Below, piece after piece: positions 25,270 to 33,309 of a stretch of DNA of 64,000 nucleotides. The notes below the pieces were generated by a model. That model saw nothing but the letters and a program-made list of their open reading frames with translations, searched no databases and had not been told where the DNA came from. Origin of the DNA: Chloroflexota bacterium (GTDB lineage Bacteria; Chloroflexota; UBA11872); the NCBI GenBank assembly GCA_026707585.1, contig JAPOWQ010000074.1, forward strand, positions 62,001 through 126,000, given 5' to 3'. The stretch's first letter is position 1. Each line of letters starts with the position of its first letter. Both the position numbers and the translations under genes were made by a program.

Positions 25270-25421
25270 GCTGACTACGAGTGCGCGGGCACGGCGAGCG
25301 GAAGAGGCCGGTCAGAGACCGGCCCCTACACCGGAGTAGGCACGGGGGCCCGGCCGCCGGGGTATTGGCGGCCGGGACCCGTTCGGTTTGTCGGCCGGAG
25401 CCGCCCAGGGGACGCGGGCGG

Positions 25422-26951
25422 CTAGATCCAGCCGCGGTTCCGCATTTCCTGGATCTGTTCGGCTTGGTTCAGCTCGGCCAGACGCTTGGCCTCGCGCATG
25501 CCTTCCTCGGCGCCGGTCTCGCCAAGCATGGCCTTGTCGAGCGGCGGCCCCCAGATGATCCACCACTCGACCCAGAACGGCAGACGGGCCTGATAGTGGC
25601 GCATGTCCGGGCGGTCCACGTATTTCTGGAGCCATTCCATGCCCTGCGGCGGCGGAGCGGTGGCGTTGGCGGTGTCGAACGCGGGCTTCCACATTGGCAG
25701 GTGGCCGCGGTCAACCTCGGCCACGCGCCGCTGTACGTCGGTGCCCATGAAGTGGCCCAACTCGGCGGTCGGTTCGAGCGTTCCACGCGCGTGCGCCCCG
25801 TTGGTTACGGCGTGGTACTGCTCGCCCCAGATGTTGCCGTGATAGTTGGTGCGGGGGTTCTTGGGCACCGGGCCGAGGGACCACTCAAATCGATCCTGGA
25901 TGCGCGGGACGCCGAAGCCGACCGTATACACGCGGCCGGACATCCAGTAGGCCTGCTTGCCGGCCTCGAAGACGGTGCCGAACTCGCCGGACAGTTGCTT
26001 GCGCACCTCGGGCGGCGGCGCCACGTCGTGGGTGTGGATCAAGTCCCAGGTGAACTGGAAGCCCTCGTCTCCGCCATCGTCGAACATGGTGAAGTCAACG
26101 TCGCCTTCGCCGCGCAGCAGGGTGGCGCCGGCGGAGAAGCACAAGGGCATCCACATTTTCTCGCGGTCGATGGCGTCGATTCCATAGAGGTCCGCCTCGG
26201 GATCGCGGGCCTTCATGGAGTTCTCGAGCAGGTCGTTCCAGGTCCAGTCCTCGGTGGGCGCGCCCAGGCCCAGCCGCTCGACCATGGTGATGTTGTAGAG
26301 GAACCCGGCCGTCCACCCCTGGTAGCTGAAGCCGTGCTGGGGTCCCTCCAACCTGGTTGGCGGCGGCCACTGGTGGTCGGCTGCTTCGCCGTTTTCGGTG
26401 TAGATGTTGGGCATCCAGTAGTACTCGTCCGGATCCCAGCCCGGCATTTTGTCCACGGTGTCGTTGATGGGGATCGTGATTCCCTCGCCGCGCCACTGGT
26501 TAAACAGCCAGCCATCCCACAGCACCAACTCGGCGAGCGAGCCGGCCGCAGCCTGAATGGACAGCGCGTCCCAGTAATCGCCGCCGATTGGCTCGACCTT
26601 CACAAAAGTGTTCGGACTCTTTTGGGCGAACTTCTCCAATCCCCACTGCGTGGCTCTCCCACGGGGCCCCGACACGTGATCCGTTGCGAATCGAATCTCC
26701 ACGTGCTCGGCCCGCGGTGGGGCAGGCTCGACGGCGACGACCTTTTCGGCCGGGGCAGCCGTTTCGACCCTGGCCGCGGCTGGCGTCTCAGCCGTGACGA
26801 CCTTCTCGACCGCGACGGCTGTCTCGGCCGGCGCTGCCGTGGGGACGGTTTTTTCTTCGACCTGCGCTTCACCGCAGGCTGCCAGGGTGATGAACCCTGC
26901 CACTCCAGCGGTGCCCGAAAGCAGCCGACGACGCGACATCATTGGTCTCAT
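25422..26951 (-). CDS. Extracellular solute-binding lipoprotein (family 1-like), no adjacent transporter
   Basis: 509 residues from ATG 26951, with GAGG about seven bases upstream. Twin-arginine motif SRRRLLSG (6-13) and lipobox LAAC with Cys26, so exported by Tat and anchored as a lipoprotein. An Ala/Val/Glu-rich linker (about 30-80) precedes a type I carbohydrate-binding-protein fold (VEIRFATDH at the start; many Trp residues such as WDGWLFNQW and FWVEWW, typical of sugar sites). ABC permease and ATPase genes are absent nearby, so it must share components encoded elsewhere or act as a receptor. The divergent neighbour is a glycosidase-like gene, which hints at an oligosaccharide ligand (inference). 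Confidence 0.8.
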   Translation of the reverse strand: MRPMMSRRRLLSGTAGVAGFITLAACGEAQVEEKTVPTAAPAETAVAVEKVVTAETPAAARVETAAPAEKVVAVEPAPPRAEHVEIRFATDHVSGPRGRATQWGLEKFAQKSPNTFVKVEPIGGDYWDALSIQAAAGSLAELVLWDGWLFNQWRGEGITIPINDTVDKMPGWDPDEYYWMPNIYTENGEAADHQWPPPTRLEGPQHGFSYQGWTAGFLYNITMVERLGLGAPTEDWTWNDLLENSMKARDPEADLYGIDAIDREKMWMPLCFSAGATLLRGEGDVDFTMFDDGGDEGFQFTWDLIHTHDVAPPPEVRKQLSGEFGTVFEAGKQAYWMSGRVYTVGFGVPRIQDRFEWSLGPVPKNPRTNYHGNIWGEQYHAVTNGAHARGTLEPTAELGHFMGTDVQRRVAEVDRGHLPMWKPAFDTANATAPPPQGMEWLQKYVDRPDMRHYQARLPFWVEWWIIWGPPLDKAMLGETGAEEGMREAKRLAELNQAEQIQEMRNRGWI

Positions 26952-27124
26952 GGCAACCTCACTGATTCGGAACCCGTGTAGTTCTTATCCCGAAGAATCC
27001 TATATAGAAGCTTCTGCCGTAGCAAGCGCGGGAACGTCTGGCGCGTCGGGCCGGCGTGTGGGGATAAGCTCGCGCGACTGCAGCGTGGCTCCGGACCCTG
27101 GGCGCCCACGCAGGAGGAGGCACC

Positions 27125-28087
27125 GTGAACACGACGGTTGGGGAGCGGCGGCGGGCGATTTTGGCGCAGCGCAGTGCGATGAAAGAGGTGTATGGGGCGG
27201 GGCAGGACACGGTGAATCCGCACACGATCGTGCGGGGGCCGGATTGCTGGCACCTGTTCTATGGGGCGTGGCCGGGCGGTCAGAACCTTGAGAAGCGGCA
27301 TGCGACGTCGGACGACCTGGTGGTATGGACGAAGCAGGCGCCGGTGTTGCTGCGGGGTAAGCCGGGGGACTGCGATCACGCGGAGGTCAGCGAGGCGAGC
27401 GTGATCGAGCACGACGGGCGCTGGTACATGGTGTACGCGTGCCGGCCGCGGCCGGAGGCGAGCCGGAGATTCTCGGTCGCGGTCTCGGACGACCTGTGGC
27501 ACTGGGAGAAGATTCCGGGGGACGGCTCGCCGGTGTTCATTCCGCTGCGGGAGTGGTCGGGGTGGACGGAGGACGGGGTGCTGGAGTGCAAGGACCCGTG
27601 GGTGATTGCGTACGAAGGCCGGTTCCTGATGTATTTCGTGTGCCAGAACCGCTGGGGGGATTCGTGCCTGGCGCTGGCGGAGTCGGCGGACCTGGTGCAC
27701 TGGGAGGACCGGGGGCCGCTGATGACGTTTCAGCGGATCGAGAACAAGTTTCAAGGTCCCTCGGGGTTCGAGGTGCCGCGGGTGTTCGAGCGGGAGGGCC
27801 GGTACTGGATCTTCGTGATGAATTTCTGGGGTACGCAGTACGCAAGCGGGGACGACCCGTTCCACTTTGGCGAGTGGACGGTGCTGGGGCCGTGGCACGG
27901 GGCGAGCGTGTTCAGCGACGAGCAGGATCGCTGGTTCATCACGCACGCGCTGCGGCCATTTGGGCAGCCGTCGACACGGCTGCGTCCGATGATCGGGCCG
28001 CTGCAGGGGCTGTGCCTGGGCGGGATTGTGTGGAGCGAGGGGGTGCCGGTGCCGGTGGACTTGCGGCATCTGCTTGGGGACGAGTGA
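27125..28087 (+). CDS. Five-bladed beta-propeller glycoside hydrolase-like protein (GH43/GH32 type)
   Basis: 320 residues from GTG 27125 with AGGAGGAGG four to six bases upstream. Family features: NPHTIV near the N-terminus, repeated S-x-D-L-x-x-W blade motifs (SDDLVVWTK, SDDLWHWEK, SADLVHWED), a central CKDPWVI (the Asp of the D-P motif) and FEVPRVFE (candidate Glu). The catalytic Asp/Asp/Glu set cannot be confirmed without alignment. No signal peptide, so cytoplasmic. Divergent from the orphan binding lipoprotein; a joint role in handling an imported glycan is plausible. Confidence 0.7.
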   Translation: MNTTVGERRRAILAQRSAMKEVYGAGQDTVNPHTIVRGPDCWHLFYGAWPGGQNLEKRHATSDDLVVWTKQAPVLLRGKPGDCDHAEVSEASVIEHDGRWYMVYACRPRPEASRRFSVAVSDDLWHWEKIPGDGSPVFIPLREWSGWTEDGVLECKDPWVIAYEGRFLMYFVCQNRWGDSCLALAESADLVHWEDRGPLMTFQRIENKFQGPSGFEVPRVFEREGRYWIFVMNFWGTQYASGDDPFHFGEWTVLGPWHGASVFSDEQDRWFITHALRPFGQPSTRLRPMIGPLQGLCLGGIVWSEGVPVPVDLRHLLGDE

Positions 28088-28115
28088 GCGCCTGTGTAGG
28101 GAGTGGCTTTGGCAT

Positions 28116-28219
28116 GGCTGCCCGGAAGACGCCTCACCGGTTTCGGCCGGGGACGGTGGAATCCTTCGGCAAGCTCAGGACAGGTTCTGCCTCTGTCCCA
28201 GGAGAGGGTGAAGAGTGGC
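28116..28219. repeat. Dispersed intergenic repeat, complete-looking copy
   Basis: GCTGCCCGGAAGACGCCTCA ... TTTCGGCCGGGGACG ... CGGCAAGCTCAGGACAGG ... TCTGCCTCTGTCCCAGGAGAGGG ... GAAGAG. It matches 41478-41580 over its whole length and 24908-24990 in part, and fills most of the gap after the glycosidase-like gene. Confidence 0.7.
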
Positions 28220-28297
28220 GCCGGTCAGTTGGTAGATCCGACACACTCGCCCCAGCCAGTTTGCTGACGTGAGCGGTAGGAAAGATCGGCGGATGTT

Positions 28298-28873
28298 CTA
28301 GGGCTGGAGTTTGGTTGCGTGGTCGCCGACGCGGATGGGGCCGGATTGAATGACGCGGGTGTTGACGCCGCGGAGGCGGAGGGCCTGGCCGGTTGGGGTG
28401 CTGATGAAGCGAAGGGCATCGTGGCCGAAGCGCTGGGCGAACTTGGCGCAGCCGGTGTGGGGTTCGGCGGAGATTTCGAGCACGGCGTCACCGATGGCAA
28501 GTTGAGCACCCGGCGGGAGGTTGTCCTCGCTGAGGTCGATGTCGATGACGAGCTGGTCGCCGGCGAGGGGCCAGTGGTCCTCGGTCTGGGCAAGCAGGGC
28601 GATGAGGCGGGCGTTGATGACGGTGACCTGGGCGGCGGGGTTGGGGCCGCCACCCGGGGTGCGGGGGCTGCCGCGGTTGAGCCAGCTGTCGCCGAGCAGG
28701 CCAGCGTCGACGTCAAGCACGCCTTCGGCGACGACTTCGCGCTGTTCGACGCCGGGACGGCGGACGATCATGCGGAGGGGTCCGGCGTCGGCGGGGGACC
28801 GGCGGACGTGGGGGAGTCCGGCGTCCAGTTCATCCGTGTCGAGATGCCAGGCAGCCTGCGTTGATTCAGACAT
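28298..28873 (-). CDS. MOSC-domain protein
   Basis: 191 residues from ATG 28873 (MSESTQAAWHLD). The long open frame extending over the neighbouring transporter is rejected as a GC shadow. MOSC signature: LGDSWLNRG, the AQVTVINARLIALLA strand, then ISAEPHTGCAKFAQRFG with the conserved Cys that binds sulfur/molybdopterin in the superfamily. This short MOSC type is a soluble protein of unknown substrate, possibly involved in sulfur carriage or N-hydroxyl reduction. Confidence 0.8.
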   Translation of the reverse strand: MSESTQAAWHLDTDELDAGLPHVRRSPADAGPLRMIVRRPGVEQREVVAEGVLDVDAGLLGDSWLNRGSPRTPGGGPNPAAQVTVINARLIALLAQTEDHWPLAGDQLVIDIDLSEDNLPPGAQLAIGDAVLEISAEPHTGCAKFAQRFGHDALRFISTPTGQALRLRGVNTRVIQSGPIRVGDHATKLQP

Positions 28874-28981
28874 CGAAGGTGACGTACGCCTCTCGTGGCT
28901 TGGCGGAGCTGTTGTCAAGCGCGTCCCGACGTGACGATAGCCGGATACTGAGCGGCGGCCAACCGGCGCCGCCGGATCCGG

Positions 28982-30199
28982 GTGAGGACTTTGCGGGCGT
29001 TCGACGCGTTGGCGAATCCGGCGTATCGGGTGTTGTGGCTGGGTTCGAACTGTATTGCGCTGGGCTCGTGGGCGGAACGGCTGGCGGTGGGCTGGCTGGT
29101 GCTGGTGCAGACGGAGTCGGTGTTGCTGTCGGCAGCGACGTTCGGGGCACGGAGCGCGCCGGGGATCATCGCGGCGCCGATCGGCGGGGCGGTGGCGGAC
29201 CGGTTTCCGCGCAACCGGGTGCTGCCGGTCGCGGCGCTGATCAGGGCGTGCGTGATCGCGCTGATGACGGTGGTGGCGCTGCGGGGGTTCTCGAACCCCT
29301 GGCCGATCTTCGTGCTGATTGCGATCGAGGGTGTTGTGAATTCCTTCGAGACGCCGGCCACGCAGGGGCTGATTACCGACATCGTGCCAAGGCACGCACG
29401 GATGAACGCGATTTCGGTGCATTCGGTGGGCGGTCGCGCGGTGGGAGCGCTGGGGGCGCTGGCGAGCGGAGTGATGGCGGAGCTGGTGGGCATCCCGACG
29501 GCGTTGCTGGCGGCGACGGGGGCGGTGCTGGTGGGCGGGGCGATCGTGCTGCTCGTGCCGACCGTGCCGCGCACGGTGCGCGACGTCCAGGAGCCGATCA
29601 GCCGGATCTTCCGGGACGCGCTGGCGGGGTTGCGGTCGATGGTGGGGATGCCGACGGTGTCGACGTTGCTGGGGATGGCGATCGTGGTGGAGATCTTTGG
29701 CTTTGCCTACCAGGCGGTGATGCCAGCGATGGCGCGGGACGAACTGCACGTGGCGGAATCAGGGCTGGGCACGCTGCGCTTTGCCACGGGGATCGGCGCG
29801 GTGGCGGGCGTTGCCGCGCTGTCGTTCCTGGGAGATTTTCGGCGGAAGGGGCCGCTGCTGCTGGCGATTACGCTGGGATACGGCCTGGGCCTGGTTGGCG
29901 TGGCGCTGAGTCCGAACCTGGCGGTGGCCATTTTGCTGGTGACGCTGGTGGGGGCGATGGCGGCGGGGTTTGACGCGATGGAGTGGACGCTGCTGCAGGC
30001 GACGGTGCCGGACGACATGCGCGGGCGGGTGATCGGGGGGTGGATATTCGCGATCGGATTCGGCTGGGTGGGGCACCTGGCGATGGGGGCCGTGGGCGAG
30101 GCGGTGGGCGTGCGCTGGGCGATTGGGGGCGCGGGGCTGGTGGTGGTGCTGACGGGGCTGCTGGTGCTGAGCGTGGCGCCGAGGCTGCGGCGAGCCTGA
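28982..30199 (+). CDS. MFS transporter (EntS/MFS_3-like)
   Basis: 405 residues, about twelve hydrophobic segments. Start GTG 28982. The N-terminal ANPAYRVLWLGS and GSWAERLAVGWLVL, and the loop 2-3 motif GGAVADRFPRNRVL, are typical of the exporter subgroup that includes enterobactin exporters. The substrate is unknown; small-molecule efflux is the usual role. It ends 13 bases before the convergent MutS-like gene. Confidence 0.82.
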   Translation: MRTLRAFDALANPAYRVLWLGSNCIALGSWAERLAVGWLVLVQTESVLLSAATFGARSAPGIIAAPIGGAVADRFPRNRVLPVAALIRACVIALMTVVALRGFSNPWPIFVLIAIEGVVNSFETPATQGLITDIVPRHARMNAISVHSVGGRAVGALGALASGVMAELVGIPTALLAATGAVLVGGAIVLLVPTVPRTVRDVQEPISRIFRDALAGLRSMVGMPTVSTLLGMAIVVEIFGFAYQAVMPAMARDELHVAESGLGTLRFATGIGAVAGVAALSFLGDFRRKGPLLLAITLGYGLGLVGVALSPNLAVAILLVTLVGAMAAGFDAMEWTLLQATVPDDMRGRVIGGWIFAIGFGWVGHLAMGAVGEAVGVRWAIGGAGLVVVLTGLLVLSVAPRLRRA

Positions 30200-30212
30200 T
30201 CGGAACGGACGG

Positions 30213-32132
30213 TCAGATGGACTCGGGGATCTCGCCCCTGGAGGCTTTGAAGGCCAGGATCCGGTCGAGACTCTCGGCGCTGAAGCCGTGCTGGGCGGCA
30301 ACGAGGAGACCGTCGGACTCGGTCGAAACGCCGGGTTGCATGCGGTAGGTGTAGCGGGCGGGTTCCACGGAGTGGTCGAGCTTGCAGGCGAGGAAGCGCA
30401 GCCGGTCCTCGCCGTTGAGGCGCTGCACGAGGCCGTGGTAGTGGGTGACAAAGAAGACGGCGGCGCCGGAGCGCATGAAGCAGCGCAGGGCCAACTCGGA
30501 AACGACTAATCCGTCCTGGGGCGACGTGCCGCGGAAGAGCTCGTCGCAGAGGGCCAAGCTGCGGTGGGTGAGCTGCTCGACGAAACGGACCGCGCGGGAG
30601 CACTCGTGGGCGAAGGTGGATTCGCCGGCTTGCACGTCGCCGGGGCGGATGAAGTGAGAAAGGATCTTGTCGCGCGGCTCGAGGGCGGCCTCGGACGCGA
30701 GGATGGGGAGGCCGGCCTGGAAGAGCGCCTGGGTGATCCCGATGGAATCCAGGTAGGTGGTCTTGCCGTTGTTGTTGGCGCCGGTGATGAGGACGGTGGG
30801 CTGCCGAGGGGAGAACTGGACGTCGCTCGGGACGCAGTCGTGAGCGGGCAGGACGGCGAGTTCAGGAGGGACGAGGCCGTGGATGTGGGTGGGCGCATCA
30901 GAGGCCGGATGGACGACCGTGGGAAAGGTGACGGGGGTGCCGCGGGCCTGGAGGCCGCGAAAGAAGCGCACGGCGGCCGCGACGGCCTTGAGCGTGACCA
31001 GCAGGCGCTCGAAACGGCGGATGGCGGGCGGGAACTGGCGGAGGTAGAAGAGGTTGTGATCGGAGCGGACCTTTTCGAGGATGCGGAAGAGGGTGTTCTC
31101 GTCCTGCATGGCGCCGGTGGGCTCGGCCGAGATTTCGACGTAGAGCGTTCCCTCCACGACCGACGGCTTGAGGCTCTCCCACGCATACCCAAGTCTCGCC
31201 GCCCCGGGTATGAAGCCGACGGCGTTGTTGGCGATGACCTTGAGCAGCGGCTCGCGCGAGGTGCGGCGAAAGAAGACGGTGCTTTTGGCGACGCCGGCGG
31301 CTTCGTCCACCCCGATGACGCCGGACAGGTGGAATACGCGGGTGAAGATCGACTCTTTCACGACGCGGGTCAGCTGGCGAAAGATCTCGCTGTCCACCTG
31401 ATACTCGAAGGCCGAGCGGCGCTGAGGCGCCGGATCCCAGGGATTGAGCACGTCGCCGACGCCGAAGCCGCCGGGCGTGCCGCGCTCGAGGGACTCGCCG
31501 GTTGATTCGTTGATCAGCGCATAGGTGTAGCTGAGCCGACCCTGCTGGGTGGTCCCGCCCAGCAGGCTTTCGCGCTTGGAGATGTGCACGCGCCCGGACA
31601 GGCTGACTTCGAGAGCCAGGCGGGGATTGAGCTTGCCCGCCGCGCCGGACGCTTCGGCCGCGGCGTCGTCCAGGGCACTGCGGACGCCGATGAGCCAGTC
31701 GGGGAGCGAGTCGTCGAGCGCGGCTCGCAGGCTGGTGAGAGCTTCGGCGTAGGACTCAAATCTTTCGAGGTGGTACTGGTAGCCGCCGCGCGATTCCTGA
31801 TTGGGGTCGTACGGCGCGATGTCGAGATCCTGCACCACTTCACTAAGCGCCGGTCGGTCCCGGAAGGTGCGAACGACGTCCTGCCGCTGACGGATAGTGG
31901 CAGCATCGGTTTCGAAGCCGAGGATCCAGCTTCGAAGCGCCGAGCGGACGCGCTCGGCGGCGGTGTGGGGATTGGTGCGCGCGGCGTCGGATGCGGCAGC
32001 TGCGATGGCGTCGATGAACGCGTCGAGGCCGAAGTCGGCGGGGAGCGGAATGCCGCCGGCCCTGAGGCCGGGCAGGTCGACAGGTAGTTCCCGGCGACCG
32101 GGAGCCGTGGACTGGTTGCTCTGTTCGCTCAT
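30213..32132 (-). CDS. MutS-like ATPase, divergent
   Basis: 639 residues. The C-terminal 200 residues form a MutS-family ABC-type ATPase: Walker A GANNNGKTT (about 450), Walker B ALCDELFRGTSPQDG (about 527; MutS has DEIGRGTS-x-x-DG) and FVTHYHGL (about 563; usually THYHEL). Before it are a helical clamp-like region and an N-terminal 300 residues that do not resemble the mismatch-recognition domain; no Phe-x-Glu motif is seen and there is no Smr nuclease at the end, so neither MutS1 nor typical MutS2. It may act on DNA or RNA structures other than mismatches. The walker Ser/Thr and acidic residues are intact, so it should hydrolyse ATP. Confidence 0.82.
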   Translation of the reverse strand: MSEQSNQSTAPGRRELPVDLPGLRAGGIPLPADFGLDAFIDAIAAAASDAARTNPHTAAERVRSALRSWILGFETDAATIRQRQDVVRTFRDRPALSEVVQDLDIAPYDPNQESRGGYQYHLERFESYAEALTSLRAALDDSLPDWLIGVRSALDDAAAEASGAAGKLNPRLALEVSLSGRVHISKRESLLGGTTQQGRLSYTYALINESTGESLERGTPGGFGVGDVLNPWDPAPQRRSAFEYQVDSEIFRQLTRVVKESIFTRVFHLSGVIGVDEAAGVAKSTVFFRRTSREPLLKVIANNAVGFIPGAARLGYAWESLKPSVVEGTLYVEISAEPTGAMQDENTLFRILEKVRSDHNLFYLRQFPPAIRRFERLLVTLKAVAAAVRFFRGLQARGTPVTFPTVVHPASDAPTHIHGLVPPELAVLPAHDCVPSDVQFSPRQPTVLITGANNNGKTTYLDSIGITQALFQAGLPILASEAALEPRDKILSHFIRPGDVQAGESTFAHECSRAVRFVEQLTHRSLALCDELFRGTSPQDGLVVSELALRCFMRSGAAVFFVTHYHGLVQRLNGEDRLRFLACKLDHSVEPARYTYRMQPGVSTESDGLLVAAQHGFSAESLDRILAFKASRGEIPESI

Positions 32133-32215
32133 GGGACAAACCCGACGTGCGAAGCCGCCGAGCCGGCTTCGCTACGCTTGCCGACTCAATGTAGCTGTCG
32201 AGCCGAGGGGCGGCG

Positions 32216-33235
32216 GTGCAGGTGACGGGTGAGACCGAGCGGCCGCCGGTAACTCGTCCGCCGCGCGCGGGCCTGTACCGGCCGCGGCGCTACGCGGCCG
32301 GGCGCTCGATGGAGGAAGAGCCGGTAACGCTCGACCACGAGCGGCCGCCTGGAAGCTCCACGCCACTTGCTTCGTTCGTGCTGATCCTGGCGTGGCTGGT
32401 CGTCTGGTCGATTGACGTGCGGAATCCGATTCCGGCATTCGCGGGGTTCGTGCTGGGCTTTGTGATCCTGGTGATCTTTCCGCACGAGCGCATCGCGTTT
32501 GGGCACCTGGGTCGTCGGCTGATCCTGCTGCCGGCCGCGCTGGCGTTGCCGACGACGTATGTGCTGCTGAGGGCTCGAGGCGTGGACAGCATTCTGGACA
32601 CGCCGGCTGTTTTGATACTGGTGCTCTTGCTGACGCCGCTGGTGCTCGTGGTGGTGCATACGCGTGAGCGGGGTACGGCGCCGATTCCGTTTCTGACGCT
32701 GGCTCTCATGCTGGCCTTGCCGGTGGCGGTGATTGGCTACGGATTCGTGGAGCAGCGATTCGTGGGCGCGGAGCATGAGCCGCTGATCATCGAGAACCCG
32801 TCGGTGAACAAGATCTTTGGCTTTGGGTCGATGGGCGGGCGCATCGAATCGGTGACAAGCGAGGCGGAAGGACATCCAGCATCGCTGCTTATCGACAGCG
32901 TGGTGGATGGGACGACGCCAGCATGGCGGTCAGCGGATTCCAGTCTTCCACAAGACCTCACGATTCGGTTGAACCCGCCGCGGGCGCTGGAGCGCATCGT
33001 GTTCTACAACTCCGATGAGGAGCCGCTGGAGAGCTGGCCGCGTTGGGTTGAGATTGCGATAGAGCAAGGAAGCGGCACGACCATGTGGGTACGGCGGCAG
33101 CCACTGCGACCAGATCTCGAAAACGTGGTCGACATGCCCGACGCTGCCGTGGCAATGCTTACCGTGAGGATCGCGGAGACCTTCGGGTCCGGCGCCTACG
33201 TTTCGCTGGCGGAACTGGTGCCGATCGCAGGCTGA
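32216..33235 (+). CDS. Membrane protein with C-terminal discoidin-like (F5/8 type C) domain
   Basis: 339 residues from GTG 32216 (ATG 32309 would give 308). Hydrophilic N-terminus of about 50 residues, then four or five transmembrane segments (about 52-185), then a soluble C-terminal half with LLIDSVVDGTTPAWRSAD ... LTIRLNPPRALERIVFY, the pattern of discoidin/galactose-binding beta sandwiches. The promoter-like GCTACGCTTGCCGA lies at 32171-32184. Role unknown; a surface carbohydrate-binding or cell-wall function is a guess. Confidence 0.6.
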   Translation: MQVTGETERPPVTRPPRAGLYRPRRYAAGRSMEEEPVTLDHERPPGSSTPLASFVLILAWLVVWSIDVRNPIPAFAGFVLGFVILVIFPHERIAFGHLGRRLILLPAALALPTTYVLLRARGVDSILDTPAVLILVLLLTPLVLVVVHTRERGTAPIPFLTLALMLALPVAVIGYGFVEQRFVGAEHEPLIIENPSVNKIFGFGSMGGRIESVTSEAEGHPASLLIDSVVDGTTPAWRSADSSLPQDLTIRLNPPRALERIVFYNSDEEPLESWPRWVEIAIEQGSGTTMWVRRQPLRPDLENVVDMPDAAVAMLTVRIAETFGSGAYVSLAELVPIAG

Positions 33236-33309
33236 GGCCGAGTCAATGGCGGGAGCACGGCTCCGGGGAGAGCCAGCCGAGGCGCAGATCCGATAGGACT
33301 GGCGGTACC

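Noticed and set aside
28874-29749. Long - strand frame continuing from the MOSC gene across the MFS gene
   Set aside because: Composition is a His/Arg/Pro-rich shadow of the transporter; the MOSC protein has its own ATG at 28873.
33085-33309. Arg-rich extension of the metallopeptidase
   Set aside because: Overlaps the upstream membrane-protein gene; ATG 33310 is followed by a normal signal peptide.
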